Assembly: GCA_036498905.1 (NCBI GenBank)
Contig: DASYER010000032.1
Location: 62,001-126,000, forward strand
Source: DAIDKA01 sp036498905
GTDB taxonomy: Bacteria > Pseudomonadota > Gammaproteobacteria > Steroidobacterales > Steroidobacteraceae
Reading direction: 5' to 3'
DNA: 64,000 nt
Shown here one piece after another: positions 32,384 to 44,984 of the stretch. The notes under the pieces were generated by a model that saw nothing but the letters and a program-made list of their open reading frames with translations, ran no database searches and was not told where the DNA came from. How positions within the stretch are numbered: the first letter of the stretch is position 1; the number at the start of each line of letters is the position of its first letter. A program made the position numbers and the translations under genes.

Positions 32384-34210
32384 TCAGCTGACCGCGCTCT
32401 CCGAGCCGCGCGAGGCACGCTTGCGGTCATGTTCATTGAGGAAGCGCTTGCGGATGCGGATCGATTCCGGAGTCACTTCCACCAGCTCATCCTCGTCGAT
32501 GAACTCCACCGCATATTCCAGCGTCATCTGGATCGGCGGTATCAGCAATATCGCATCATCCTTGCCGGCCGCGCGGATGTTGGTCAGCTTCTTGGTCTTG
32601 ATCGGATTGACGACCAGATCGTTCTCACGGGTGTGGATGCCGATGATCATACCCGGGTAGAGCTTCTCACCCGGGTGCACGAACATGCGCCCGCGCTCCT
32701 GCAGGTTGAACAATGAATAGGCCACGGCCTCCCCGGTTTCATTGCTGATGAGTACGCCGTTGCGGCGCTCGGGGATGTCGCCCTTTACCGGTGCATAGCC
32801 GTCGAAAATGTGGCTGATCAGACCATTGCCGCGGGTCATGGTCATGAACTCGCCCTGAAATCCGATCAGCCCGCGGGCCGGGACGCGATATTCGAGACGT
32901 ACGCGCCCCATGTCATCGATGATCATGTCGGTGAGATCGGCGCGCCGGGTTCCCAGCGCCTCCATCACGGCGCCCTGGTGCTCGGCGTCGATATCGATCG
33001 TCAGGGCCTCGTAGGGTTCGTGGAGCACGCCCTCGACCATCCGATTGAGAACCTGCGGCTTGCCGACGGCCAGCTCATAGCCCTCGCGGCGCATGTTCTC
33101 GATGAGGATGGTCAGGTGCAGTTCGCCGCGGCCGGACACGCGGAAAATATCCGGCTCGGGGGTGTCCTCGACCCGCAACGCGACATTGCTCTGCAGTTCG
33201 CGGTACAGCCGTTCGCGGATCTGGCGGCTGGTCACGTACTTGCCTTCGCGTCCCGCGAGCGGCGAGGTATTGACCTGGAAATTCATCGACAGGGTCGGCT
33301 CATCGACACTGATCGGCGGCAGGCCTTCCGGATTTTCCCGATCGCACACCGTCAGACCGATGTTCACCCCTTCGATACCGGTGACGGCCACGATGTCGCC
33401 GGCGACTGCTTCGGGCACGGCCTGGCGCTGCAGGCCCTGGAAGGTCAGCACCTGCACGACCTTGGCTTCGCCGCGATTTTCATCGCCGTGACGCAACGCA
33501 ACCATCTGGCCGGTACGTATGGTTCCGCGACGCACACGGCCGATGCCGATGCGGCCCACGTAGGAGTTGTAGTCCAGGGTCGAGATCTGCAGCTGCAAGG
33601 GGGCGGTCGCATCGCTGGGCGGAGCCGGCACGTATTGCAGCACCGCTTCAAACAGCGCGGTCATGTCCTGGCGGCGCTCGGTGCGGTCCAGGCTCGCCCA
33701 ACCCTGCAGGGCCGAGGCGTACACCACCGGGAAATCCAGCTGGGCATCGGTGGCACCGAGGCGGTCGAACAGTTCGAAGGTCTTGTCGACGACCCAGCCG
33801 GGGCGCGCGCCCGGGCGGTCGATCTTGTTGACGACGACAATAGCCTTATGCCCCAGACCCAGGGCCTTGCGCGTGACGAACCGCGTCTGCGGCATCGGGC
33901 CCTCCACCGCGTCCACGAGCAGCAGCACGCCATCCACCATCGACAGCACGCGCTCGACTTCCCCGCCGAAGTCGGCGTGTCCCGGGGTGTCCACGATGTT
34001 GATGCGGGTGCCGCCGTATTCGATGGCGCAGTTTTTGGCGAGAATCGTGATGCCCCGTTCGCGTTCGATGTCGTTCGAGTCCATGACCCGCTCGCCCACC
34101 TTCTCATGCGCCTCGAAGGTTCCGGACTGCTTGAGCAGGCAGTCCACCAGCGTCGTTTTGCCATGATCGACGTGCGCGATGATTGCGATATTTCGGATGG
34201 GGCGGTTCAT
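32384..34210 (-). CDS. typA: Translational GTPase TypA/BipA
   Basis: The 608-residue GTPase has HVDHGKTTLVDCLL (G1), ERERGITILAKNCAI (G2/switch I), DTPGHADFGGEVERVLSM (G3), VVNKIDRPGA (G4), then EF-Tu-like, EF-G III/V-like and the BipA-specific C-terminal domain. RITEPLs such as PVVYASALQGWASLD are family specific. BipA binds the ribosome and aids assembly and stress growth. It is monocistronic; its strand is opposite to the flanking lipoprotein and ABC genes. Confidence 0.97.
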   Translation of the reverse strand: MNRPIRNIAIIAHVDHGKTTLVDCLLKQSGTFEAHEKVGERVMDSNDIERERGITILAKNCAIEYGGTRINIVDTPGHADFGGEVERVLSMVDGVLLLVDAVEGPMPQTRFVTRKALGLGHKAIVVVNKIDRPGARPGWVVDKTFELFDRLGATDAQLDFPVVYASALQGWASLDRTERRQDMTALFEAVLQYVPAPPSDATAPLQLQISTLDYNSYVGRIGIGRVRRGTIRTGQMVALRHGDENRGEAKVVQVLTFQGLQRQAVPEAVAGDIVAVTGIEGVNIGLTVCDRENPEGLPPISVDEPTLSMNFQVNTSPLAGREGKYVTSRQIRERLYRELQSNVALRVEDTPEPDIFRVSGRGELHLTILIENMRREGYELAVGKPQVLNRMVEGVLHEPYEALTIDIDAEHQGAVMEALGTRRADLTDMIIDDMGRVRLEYRVPARGLIGFQGEFMTMTRGNGLISHIFDGYAPVKGDIPERRNGVLISNETGEAVAYSLFNLQERGRMFVHPGEKLYPGMIIGIHTRENDLVVNPIKTKKLTNIRAAGKDDAILLIPPIQMTLEYAVEFIDEDELVEVTPESIRIRKRFLNEHDRKRASRGSESAVS

Positions 34211-34332
34211 GGGCTTCTACATGGTCTCGAAAGGGTCGCGAAGAGTACCAGAAGAATGCTGCAGCCCATAGAAAACAAGCTGATACAGGCCCTTGGGCCG
34301 CTTATGTCGCCCTGGAAAGCCCCGTGGCGCGG

Positions 34333-34776
34333 TCAGCCGCGCTGGCGGCCGCCGATACGCAGGGTACTGGTCGCGTACCGGACCTCCACGAAGAACATCA
34401 GGAGCGATGCGGTGAGCGTAAGCATGGCCGCGCTGAAGATCACCGCGATCAACAAGGTCATGTTGTTGCCCAGCAGCGCCGTGGCAAACAGCAGGATCAC
34501 CGTGGTGGTCACCAGCAGACCGGACATGGTTCCCAGCGCAATGGCGTAGTTGATGTAACGGGCACGCTGCGCCAGCACCGCCAGTGACTCGTGCAGATCC
34601 AGATGCGGATCGGCCGTCAGTCGATCCTCCAGGATGCGCGCGCGATCCACGATGCGGGCCAGGCGGTTCGTGAACAGGGTCAGGGTGACGCCGACCCCGG
34701 AAAGCAGGAACACCGGAGCCACGGCCAGCTGAATGATGTGCGCAACGTCAACCGACAGAATGGGGGTCAGGGCCAT
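34333..34776 (-). CDS. DUF2721 family membrane protein
   Basis: A 147-residue protein with an N-terminal helix (VAHIIQLAVAPVFLLSGVGVTLTLFTNRLARIVDRARIL, the DUF2721 signature) and two C-terminal helices (YAIALGTMSGLLVTTTVILLFATALL; MTLLIAVIFSAAMLTLTASLLMFFVEVRYA). The family is inner-membrane and uncharacterised. I start at ATG 34776 because the further upstream open frame lacks homology. Divergent from the ABC exporter, with 58 bp between starts. Confidence 0.85.
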   Translation of the reverse strand: MALTPILSVDVAHIIQLAVAPVFLLSGVGVTLTLFTNRLARIVDRARILEDRLTADPHLDLHESLAVLAQRARYINYAIALGTMSGLLVTTTVILLFATALLGNNMTLLIAVIFSAAMLTLTASLLMFFVEVRYATSTLRIGGRQRG

Positions 34777-34834
34777 ACGGCACAGTTTGCCACGGTAAGA
34801 TGATTGACGGGCACCGCCTGACTCAAGGAACCCC

Positions 34835-36672
<1,838 letters not shown>

Positions 36673-36682
<10 letters not shown>

Positions 36683-38865
36683 GCGTGTGACCCGAATGAT
36701 GAGCGGGCACTGACTTCCATCAGCACCACGATGCTGCGGGCCGGCACCGTACGCGTCGCGCGACCGCGCAGCAGCGCTGGCCTGGTACGCCCGCCGGGTC
36801 CGGATTTCGGATCGGAAACTTGCTCGGGCGTGTTGCCGGGGGCCACGTCGGTGTCCAACTCGACACACCAGCGGCGTCCCGCCGGCAGCGCCGGGAGCAC
36901 AAAGTTCATCAAGTCGTGATGCGCATTGAACAGCAGCGTGAAATTCTCATCGCGCACCGCATGGCCGCGAGCGTCGGTGCGATGTACCGCCGCCCCCGAC
37001 AGGTGCACGCTGAGGCAGCGGGCATAGCCTTGCTGCCAGTCGAACTCGGTCATCTCGGTGCCGGCCGGCGTGAACCAGGTGATGTCCTTGACGTTCTCCC
37101 CGCCCACCGACTTGCCCGTCAGGAAGTGGCGGCGCGAGAAGATCGCATGACCGCGCCGTAGGGTGATCACCTGCGCGACGAACTCCATGAACTGGCGCTG
37201 CTGCGGATCAAGCTCCCAGTTTAGCCAGGAAGTCTCGTTGTCCTGGCAATAGGGATTGTTGTTGCCACCCTGGGTACGTCCGAGTTCATCCCCCGCCAGC
37301 AGCATCGGCACGCCCTGGGAGAGCAGCAGCGTCGCGATCAGGTTGCGCTTCTGGCGCTCGCGCAGCTCATTGATCTGCGGATCATCGCTGGGACCTTCGC
37401 TGCCCCAGTTCCAGGAGCGGTTGTGGTCACTGCCGTCGCGATTGTCCTCGCCGTTGGCCTCATTGTGCTTCTGGTTGTACGCGACCAGGTCTGCAAGGGT
37501 GAAGCCGTCATGTGCGGTGACAAAATTGATGCTGGCGTGCGGCTTGCGACCGCTGGCCTCGTACAGGTCCGCCGAACCGGTGAAGCGCTGCGCGAACTCG
37601 CCGATGAGGCCGCTGTCGCCCTTCCAGTAGGCGCGCACGCTGTCGCGGTACTTGTCGTTCCACTCATTCCAACCTGGTGGGAAATTTCCGACCTGGTAGC
37701 CGCCTTCCCCGACATCCCACGGTTCGGCGATGAGTTTGACCTGCGAGAGCACCGGATCCTGGGAGATCGTGTCGAAGAACGAACCGAGCCGGTCGACTTC
37801 GAACAGTTCGCGCGCCAGCGCGGAGGCCAGATCGAAGCGGAAACCATCGACGTGCATGTCCTGCACCCAGTACCGCAGCGAGTCCATGATCAGCTGCAGC
37901 ACGCGCGGATGCTGCAGATTGAGAGTATTGCCCGTGCCGGTGAAGTCCATGTAGTGGCGCGGGCTGTCCGGTACCAGCCGGTAATAGGCGGCGTTGTCGA
38001 TGCCGCGGAAGCTCAAAGTGGGGCCCCGCTCATTGCCCTCGGCGGTGTGGTTGTAGACCACATCCAGGATGACCTCGATGCCTGCGGAGTGCAGGCTCTT
38101 GACCATGGTCTTGAACTCCTCGACCTGGCCGCTGGCGCTGTAGCGCATTTCCGGGGCGAGGTAGCCGATGGTGTTGTAGCCCCAATAGTTGCGCAGGCCC
38201 TGGCGCAGCAGGTGGCGGTCGTCCAGGAAGGCGTGCACCGGCATCAATTCGACCGCGGTGACGCCGAGGCGCTTGAGGTGGTCGATGATCGGTGCCGTGG
38301 CGAGTCCCGCATAGGTACCACGCAGCGCCGGTGGCACCTGCGGGTGGCGCATGGTCATGCCGCGCACGTGCGCTTCGTAGATGACGGTGTCGTGCCAGGG
38401 GGTGCGCGGCGCGCGGTCATCGCCCCAGGTGAAGTCCGGATCGATGACGCAGCACTTGGGCGTGCCGGGCGCGCTGTCACGCTCGTCGAATGAAAGATCC
38501 AGCAGCGGATCCTTGTACGCATACCCGAAGTGCGCGTCGTTCCAGCGCATACGCCCCGCCAACAGTTTGGCGTAGGGCTCGATCAGCAGCTTGTTCGGGT
38601 TGAAGCGCTGACCGCGCGCCGGATCGTACGGCCCATGGCAGCGGTAACCATATAAAAGTCCCGGTCGCGCCTCGGGCAGATAGCAGTGCCAGATCTGATC
38701 GCTGTATTCGGTGAGCGCAATGCGCTGCAGCTCACGCCGCCCGGTGGCATCGAAGAGGCACAGCTCCACCTTGGTCGCATTTTCCGAAAACAGTGAAAAG
38801 TTGACGCCCTCACCATCCCAGGTGGCGCCGCGTGGATAGGGATTGCCAGGCCAGACGGCCGTCAT
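36673..38865 (-). CDS. glgX: Glycogen debranching enzyme
   Basis: The 730-residue GH13_11 enzyme starts with a CBM48 domain (PRGATWDGEGVNFSLFSENATKVELCLFD) and a TIM barrel. The catalytic Asp (VDGFRFDLASAL), Glu (LIAEPWDVG) and second Asp (TAHDGFTLADL) are all present. GlgX removes short maltodextrin branches left by phosphorylase. The ATG at 38865 overlaps the glgB stop as ATGA, so glgB-glgX are coupled. glgA, glgC and glgP are not in the window. Confidence 0.96.
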
Positions 38866-40754
38866 TGCGGGGACAGGAAGAGCACGCCCAGCGGCGGCAG
38901 GGTCAAGGTCAAAGAGTGCGGCCGCCCGTGCGTACTGTGGTCGCTCGCCAGCACCAGGCCCTGATTGCCCTGGCCACTGCCGCCGTAATCGGTGGCGTCG
39001 CTGTTGAGGCATTCGCGCCACTGGCCACCGCGTGGCACGCCGACCCGATAGTCGCGGCGCACGACCGGAGTGAAGTTGCAGATCACCAGGACGAGCGTGC
39101 CGCGCGTGCGGTCCTTGCGCAGAAACGACAGCACGCTCGAATCCGCGTCATTGCAATCCACCCACTCGAACCCTTCCGGAACGAAGTCCTGCTCGTACAG
39201 CGCGGGCGTATCCCGATAGAAGAGGTTCAGGTCACGCACCCAGCGCTGCGCGCCCGCATGCAGCGGATACTGCAGCACGTGCCATTCGAGACTGCCGTCG
39301 TGCTGCCACTCGCGTTTCTGACCGAACTCGCAACCCATGAAGATGAGCTTCTTGCCCGGATGCCCCCACATATACCCGAACAGCAGGCGCAGATTGGCGA
39401 ACTGCTGCCATTCATCGCCTGGCATCTTGCCGATCAGCGAGCCTTTGCCGTGCACGACCTCATCATGCGACAGGGCCAGCACGAAGTTTTCGGTGAATGC
39501 GTACCAGATCGAGAAGGTGATCTGATTGAAATGATGACGCCGGAACAGCGGATCTGTCTGGAAGAACTTCAAGGTGTCGTGCATCCAGCCCATGTTCCAC
39601 TTCAGTCCGAATCCCAGGCCGCCCAGGTAGACCGGTCGCGACACCTGGGGCCACGCCGTGGATTCCTCGGCAATGGTCTGGGTGCCGGGATGATCACGAT
39701 AGATGGCCTGATTCAGCGACTTCAGGAAGTCGCGAGCCTCAAGATTCTCGTGGCCGCCGAACGTATTCGGGATCCACTCGCCGGCCTTGCGGCCGTAATC
39801 CAGGTACAGCATTGAGGCGACCGCATCCACGCGCAGCGCATCGGCGCGGTAGGTCTGCAGCCAGTACAGTGCATTGCTGCCGAGGAAATTGCGCACCTCG
39901 GCGCGGCCGTAGTTGAAGATGGAGCTGTTCCACTCCGGGTGAAACCCCTGGCGCGGGTCGGCGTGTTCGTACAGATGAGTGCCATCAAAGAACGCCAGGC
40001 CGTGCTGATCGCTTGGGAAGTGGGACGGCACCCAGTCGAGGATCACGCCGACGCCCATGGCATGCAGGTGCTCGATGAGATACATGAGATCCTGCGGCGT
40101 CCCGTAGCGCGAGGAGGGGGCGAAGTAGCCGGTGATCTGGTAGCCCCAGGAGCCGAAGAACGGATGCTCCATGACGGGCATCAGCTCGACATGCGTAAAA
40201 CCCATCTCGACCACGTAGTCGGCCAGCTCATGCGCGACTTCACGATAGTTGAGGGAGCGGTTGCCATCCGTCGGGACGCGGCGCCATGAACCCAGATGCA
40301 CTTCGTAGATTGACCAGGGGGCATCGAGGGCATTGACTCGCGCACAATTGCGCTGCCACTCGATGTCTTTCCATTCGTAACCGTTGTCCCAGACCACCGC
40401 GCCGGTGCGCGGCGGCTCCTCGCACATGAAGGCGTACGGATCGCTCTTCGCCACCGCGTAGGCGGCATACCGCGAGCGTACGAAGTACTTGTAGATGGCG
40501 CCCTTGCCGACCTGCGGAATGAACAGTTCCCAGATTCCCGAATCATCGGGGCGCACGACCATCGGATGCGCGTCCTGGTTCCACGCATTGAAGTCGCCGA
40601 TCACATGCACGGCCGCTGCGTTGGGCGCCCAGACCGCAAAGCGCGTACCCTCGATACCATCCAGAGTCTGCGGGTGCGCCCCCAGCTTGTCGTAGGCGCG
40701 GAAGAAGGTCCCTTCGCGGAAGTGGTAGATGTCGGTGTCGGTCAGCTCGCTCAT
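38862..40754 (-). CDS. glgB: 1,4-alpha-glucan branching enzyme
   Basis: The 630-residue GH13_9 enzyme makes alpha-1,6 branches in glycogen. A CBM48-like N-terminus (GTRFAVWAPNAAAVHVIGDFNAWN) precedes the barrel with ADALRVDAVASMLYLDYGRK (nucleophile Asp), TIAEESTAWP (acid Glu) and LSHDEVVHGKGSL (transition-state Asp). It is shorter than the ~730-residue E. coli form because it lacks the extra N1 module. First gene of the glgB-glgX pair; start ATG 40754. Confidence 0.97.
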   Translation of the reverse strand: MSELTDTDIYHFREGTFFRAYDKLGAHPQTLDGIEGTRFAVWAPNAAAVHVIGDFNAWNQDAHPMVVRPDDSGIWELFIPQVGKGAIYKYFVRSRYAAYAVAKSDPYAFMCEEPPRTGAVVWDNGYEWKDIEWQRNCARVNALDAPWSIYEVHLGSWRRVPTDGNRSLNYREVAHELADYVVEMGFTHVELMPVMEHPFFGSWGYQITGYFAPSSRYGTPQDLMYLIEHLHAMGVGVILDWVPSHFPSDQHGLAFFDGTHLYEHADPRQGFHPEWNSSIFNYGRAEVRNFLGSNALYWLQTYRADALRVDAVASMLYLDYGRKAGEWIPNTFGGHENLEARDFLKSLNQAIYRDHPGTQTIAEESTAWPQVSRPVYLGGLGFGLKWNMGWMHDTLKFFQTDPLFRRHHFNQITFSIWYAFTENFVLALSHDEVVHGKGSLIGKMPGDEWQQFANLRLLFGYMWGHPGKKLIFMGCEFGQKREWQHDGSLEWHVLQYPLHAGAQRWVRDLNLFYRDTPALYEQDFVPEGFEWVDCNDADSSVLSFLRKDRTRGTLVLVICNFTPVVRRDYRVGVPRGGQWRECLNSDATDYGGSGQGNQGLVLASDHSTHGRPHSLTLTLPPLGVLFLSPQ

Positions 40755-40844
40755 GAGTTCGATCGTACACTTTTGGGTGTCGCTTGTTGGGCCATTGCTG
40801 ATTGGATTATTGTTGTAGGAATTCCTTAGCTTGTACTCAGGGCA

Positions 40845-41939
40845 ATGACTGATAGCACTGATACTGGGCAGACCGTTGCGTCGCGTGCACTAGTGCCGGT
40901 CATCATCGGCCACCGCGGTGCCAGCGGGTATGTTCCCGAGCACACCCTGCTGTCGTATTTCCTCGCGATCCAGCAGGGGGCGGACTTCATCGAGCCGGAC
41001 CTGGTCAGCACCCGCGACGGGGTACTGGTCGCGCGTCATGAGAATGAAATCGGCACCACCACCGATGTCGAAAATCATCCGGAGTTCGCCGAACGTCGCC
41101 TCACCAAGGTTGTCGATGGGGTCGGCGTCGAGGGCTGGTTCACTGAGGACTTCACCCTCGCGGAACTGAAGACGCTGCGGGTCCGCGAGCGCATCGCGCC
41201 GCTGCGGCCGGCGAACGCACGCTTGGACGGCCAGCTTGAAATTCCGACGCTCGATGAGATACTCGAACTGGCCCATGGCACCGATGTCATGCGGGCGCAT
41301 GCGGCGCGCGCACGGCACGAGCCGACTCCGCGACGCATCGGTATCTATCCTGAGACCAAGCATCCCAGTTATTTTGCAAGCATCGGTCTGGCGCTGGAGG
41401 AGCCATTGCTGGCCACGCTGGCTCGCCACGGCTATGAAGGCCGCGAGGCTCCGGTATTCATTCAGTCCTTCGAGACCGGCAATCTGCAGATGCTGCGCAC
41501 ACACACGGAGATTGCGCTGGTGCAGCTGGTCGCGGCCTGCGGGGCGCCCTTCGACTGGGTGCTCGCCGGCGATTCACGCAACTATGCCGGCATGATCACG
41601 CGGCGCGGCCTGGAACAGGTCGCGCAATACGCCGATGCGTTGGGAGTCGAGAAGACACTGGTGATTCCCCGCACGGCGCAGCACACCTTAGGATCGCCGA
41701 CACCGCTGATCGATGATGCACATGCGCTGGGGCTGCTGGTGCATGCCTGGACGTTCCGCGCCGAGAATCATTTTCTACCGGCAGCGCTGCGCCAGGGTAC
41801 GAACCCGGCGGATCTTGGCGACCTCGCCGGTGAACTGACGCCGTATCTGAAGGCAGGCCTGGATGGCATTTTCATCGACCAGCCGATCCTCGCAGTGCGC
41901 ACGCGCGACGCGCTGTTGACGACCCGCGAGCCCTCCTAA
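40845..41939 (+). CDS. Glycerophosphodiester phosphodiesterase
   Basis: The 364-residue protein hydrolyses glycerophosphodiesters to sn-glycerol-3-phosphate and an alcohol. IIGHRGASGYVPEHTLLSY holds the catalytic His and Arg-Gly; GADFIEPDLVSTRDGVLVARHENEI holds the metal Glu/Asp and second His; HAWTFRAEN and GLDGIFIDQP finish the barrel. The length and insert (about 90-115) match the GlpQ type, which is normally periplasmic, yet I see no signal peptide at the ATG chosen, so a cytoplasmic location is likely. It converges with the GGDEF-EAL gene with a four-base overlap. Confidence 0.92.
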   Translation: MTDSTDTGQTVASRALVPVIIGHRGASGYVPEHTLLSYFLAIQQGADFIEPDLVSTRDGVLVARHENEIGTTTDVENHPEFAERRLTKVVDGVGVEGWFTEDFTLAELKTLRVRERIAPLRPANARLDGQLEIPTLDEILELAHGTDVMRAHAARARHEPTPRRIGIYPETKHPSYFASIGLALEEPLLATLARHGYEGREAPVFIQSFETGNLQMLRTHTEIALVQLVAACGAPFDWVLAGDSRNYAGMITRRGLEQVAQYADALGVEKTLVIPRTAQHTLGSPTPLIDDAHALGLLVHAWTFRAENHFLPAALRQGTNPADLGDLAGELTPYLKAGLDGIFIDQPILAVRTRDALLTTREPS

Positions 41940-44554
41940 GGTCGACGCCGGCCCTTCGCGCCGACAAACAGCAAAGAGCCGTCTGCGGCGCGCGTACTGT
42001 CGCTGGCAGGATCCGTGGCGCCTTCCAGCAGCAGCCGGGCCTTGGTGGCCGCAGCTTCCGCGGTCTGCGGCGCGATCTGCATTTCCACGGCTTCGGAGAG
42101 CAGGAAGCCCTGTACCGTGATGGGTCCGCACTGCCCCAGCAGCGCCAGCTGTCCGGGGCGTTCGACGCCCTCGGCCACCACTTCCAGTCCGAGTCCATGG
42201 CACAGTGCGATCACCGAGCGGGCGATGGCGGCGGAGCGCGGGCTGCGGTCGATTCCCTCGATCAGGGTCCGATCCAGCTTCACGCGGGTGATCGGCAGCT
42301 GCGCGAGCGAGGCCAGCGAGGAATACCCCGTGCCGAAGTCATCCAGAGCCACGGCGACACCCAATGTCCGCAGCCGCTGCAGAGCAACGAGGGTCGCCGG
42401 CCCGGTCTGGATCACCGTCTCCGTGATCTCGACCTCCAGCGCATTGCCCGGCAACCCCGTCACCGAGAGCGCCTCGATGACGTGGTCCACGAAGCTGCCG
42501 TCCAGCAACTGCATGGCCGAGACATTGATGGCCACACAGGCGTTGTGCCAGCCCATGGCCCGCCAGGCCTTGACGGTGGAGGTTGCCGAACGCAGCGCCC
42601 AGGTGGTCAGTTCGCGCATCAGGCCGGTAGCCTCGGCTATTTCAATGAACTCGCTGGCACTGGCGATGCGGCCATCGGCCTTGCGCCAGCGCAGCAGAGC
42701 CTCGACACCGACGGCCTGCATCGTGTGCAGTGCGACCTGCGGCTGGTACATCAGCAGCAGATCCCCGGCCTCCACGGCGCGCCGCAATGCCTGCTCGAGC
42801 CGGAAGCGGTGCGCGGCCACGTCATACAGTTCCGGTGTGTACAGCGCATAGCGGTTGCGGCCGAGGTCCTTGGCATGGAACAGCGCCACGTCGGCCGTGC
42901 GCAACAGCGCATCGGCGTCGCGCGCGTGATCCGGAAAGATCGTCGCCCCGACACTGGCACTGGTGGACAACTGGCGCCCGTCCACGGCGAGCGGCTTCTG
43001 CAGTGCCTCGATGACCTTCGCGGCCTGCTCGCAGACATGCTCGGCGCTCAGTGCATCTTCGATCAGCACCGTGAACTCATCCCCGCCGAGGCGGGCGATG
43101 AAGGCCTGGCTCCCCAGTGCTTCCTGCAGTCGAAAGCCCACCATCTGCAGCACCCGATCGCCGAACCTGTGGCCCAGTGTGTCGTTGACGGATTTGAAGT
43201 TATCCAGGTCCACGAACAGCAGTGCGATCCGGGTCCCGCTGTGCGTCGCGGTGTTGAGTGCGGCCGATAAGCGGGCGGCGAGGTGCCGGCGATTGGGCAG
43301 TTCGGTCAGCGGGTCATGATGAGCGAGGTGGTGCAGGGCGCGGGTGCGGTCCTCGACGTGCTGTTCCAGCACTGCCTGATGCGCGCGCAGTCCGCCCTCC
43401 GCGGCGCTGATCTTGCCGGCCATTGCATTGAAGGCATCGGCGAGTTCCGCGATTTCAGCCGATCCGCTGCTGCGCGCGGTGACGGCGCGTTCACCGGCCG
43501 CGAGGCGCCGAGTGGCCACCGTGAGTCTTTTGACCGGTACCGAGATACGCAGCGCCAACACCAGCGATACGAGCACGACCACCAGCTCGACGGTGATGCC
43601 GGTCGCGACCAGGGCATGCTGTGCGTTATTCGCTGCCTGCGCCGCACGTTGCGCCGCAGCTGCCAGGGCATTGCGTGCCGGGGCCTGCAGCAGGGTCTGT
43701 GCATCGCTGATCAGCTGCGCGCCATTGCGCAGGAAGTCATGGCGATTACGCTCATTGCTGGCATCGAAGCGGTTGACGGCGTTGCGCAGACTCACCGCAT
43801 TCTTGAAGTCCTCGCGAATGATCTCCATCCAGGCCGCGCCCGGAGAGCGCATCAGTTCGGCGTTGTTGCGATCGAGGGCTGCAGCGAAATCACGTTCGGC
43901 GCGTGCCCCGTTCTCGCCCAGATCCACGACCGCGCGCAGCGCCGCCGCGGCCTGGGACAGTTCCACCAAGGATTTGCGCGCCACCACCTGGGTGGTGTCG
44001 ATCGAAAGTCCGGCGCCGCCGGCATTCGCAATACGCCGCCCTTCGGCCTCCAGCAACTGGTGACGCTCACTCAGCCACTGCTGACGCTGTCCGGATTTGC
44101 CGGCGAGGTCGCGGCCGGCCGTGAGGTGCGCGCTGATCTGCTCCTTGAGCAGCTTCTGGCCGCGATCCAGCGGTTCGACAAACGAGGTATCCATGGCCTG
44201 GCGCAGATCGGCGGTTGCCGCTTCCAGATTGGCCTGGTCGGAACGCTTAGCCTCAGTTGAATTGCCTTCCGGCCCCAGCGACTCCTCGACCTGGCGGTCG
44301 AATGCCGCCAGCTTTTCGATGATGGCGCCCGCGCGCCGCGCCTCAGGCTCGTAACGCAGCTGCAGGGAATTCACGGCCTCAACGGCCGTGTGCGTGATGC
44401 GGTCGGTGACGACCTGGCCGACGAGTACCACCGCGCCCATGATGGCCATGCCCAGCGCCAAATGGGCGCCCACGCCCAGCCGCCAGGCGTGCCGGCGTGG
44501 AGCGGGGTCGGGGGCCGTCTCAACGTGCGGCTGCATCAGGCTCTTCCCAAGCAT
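41936..44554 (-). CDS. Membrane GGDEF-EAL protein (c-di-GMP turnover)
   Basis: The 872-residue protein has two transmembrane helices (about 25-50 and 315-340) flanking a helical periplasmic sensor, a HAMP-like segment, a GGDEF domain with an intact RLGGDEFTVL, and an EAL domain with GVEALLRW, DDFGTGYSSLASL and LEVVAEGVE. Both active sites look intact, so it could make or degrade cyclic di-GMP. The sensor ligand is unknown. The gene is monocistronic and convergent with the glycerophosphodiesterase gene. Confidence 0.94.
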   Translation of the reverse strand: MLGKSLMQPHVETAPDPAPRRHAWRLGVGAHLALGMAIMGAVVLVGQVVTDRITHTAVEAVNSLQLRYEPEARRAGAIIEKLAAFDRQVEESLGPEGNSTEAKRSDQANLEAATADLRQAMDTSFVEPLDRGQKLLKEQISAHLTAGRDLAGKSGQRQQWLSERHQLLEAEGRRIANAGGAGLSIDTTQVVARKSLVELSQAAAALRAVVDLGENGARAERDFAAALDRNNAELMRSPGAAWMEIIREDFKNAVSLRNAVNRFDASNERNRHDFLRNGAQLISDAQTLLQAPARNALAAAAQRAAQAANNAQHALVATGITVELVVVLVSLVLALRISVPVKRLTVATRRLAAGERAVTARSSGSAEIAELADAFNAMAGKISAAEGGLRAHQAVLEQHVEDRTRALHHLAHHDPLTELPNRRHLAARLSAALNTATHSGTRIALLFVDLDNFKSVNDTLGHRFGDRVLQMVGFRLQEALGSQAFIARLGGDEFTVLIEDALSAEHVCEQAAKVIEALQKPLAVDGRQLSTSASVGATIFPDHARDADALLRTADVALFHAKDLGRNRYALYTPELYDVAAHRFRLEQALRRAVEAGDLLLMYQPQVALHTMQAVGVEALLRWRKADGRIASASEFIEIAEATGLMRELTTWALRSATSTVKAWRAMGWHNACVAINVSAMQLLDGSFVDHVIEALSVTGLPGNALEVEITETVIQTGPATLVALQRLRTLGVAVALDDFGTGYSSLASLAQLPITRVKLDRTLIEGIDRSPRSAAIARSVIALCHGLGLEVVAEGVERPGQLALLGQCGPITVQGFLLSEAVEMQIAPQTAEAAATKARLLLEGATDPASDSTRAADGSLLFVGAKGRRRP

Positions 44555-44684
44555 GAGACATAAGCCTGTAACCTATGATTACGGGTGCTATGCCAAGACG
44601 CACATGCTGCCAGAGGAAAGCCCATCTGTCCGTGGCCGACATCGCAGAAGTCGCTCAGAAATGGCGTTGCTTTATACTGGCCAT

Positions 44685-44984
44685 ATGACAGAACTTGCGG
44701 ATACTTTCGATTCGGCCTTTGCCAAGGCGGTGGACCTTGGCAACCGCCTGGCAGACAAGGATAAGGACGCGGACCTGTGGGATATCGCCGATGGGCTGCT
44801 GGCCGGCGCTCTCCAGTACTGGCTGTATTCCCGTCAACCCTGCGGCGACCCGCGCTGCCAGGACTGCATGCCCATCAGCACCGCCGAGGGGCGGATGGCC
44901 GAGCTGAAGCGCCTCGTGGACCAGCTTTCTGCGGAAAGCGAATACTTTCACACCCCCACTGACGCCAATGCCGGACGCGCCTGA
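44685..44984 (+). CDS. Small conserved Cys-containing cytoplasmic protein
   Basis: The 99-residue protein has a helical N-terminal half (ELADTFDSAFAKAVDLGNRLADKDKDADLWDIADGLLAGALQYWLYS) followed by CGDPRCQDCMP, a Cys-x4-Cys-x2-Cys cluster that could bind metal or form a redox site. No known family is recalled. ATG 44685 is chosen; an upstream ATG at 44661 is in frame. It overlaps the next gene, a ferredoxin-NADP reductase-like enzyme, by 17 bp, so the two are co-expressed. Confidence 0.65.
   Translation: MTELADTFDSAFAKAVDLGNRLADKDKDADLWDIADGLLAGALQYWLYSRQPCGDPRCQDCMPISTAEGRMAELKRLVDQLSAESEYFHTPTDANAGRA

Noticed and set aside
32810..34549. Long plus-strand open frame opposite typA
   Set aside because: It has no recognisable motif and lies opposite a clearly conserved GTPase gene; high GC creates such antisense frames.
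41936..44554. Degenerate GGDEF or EAL domain
   Set aside because: Both GGDEF and EAL signatures are intact, so there is no sign of loss.
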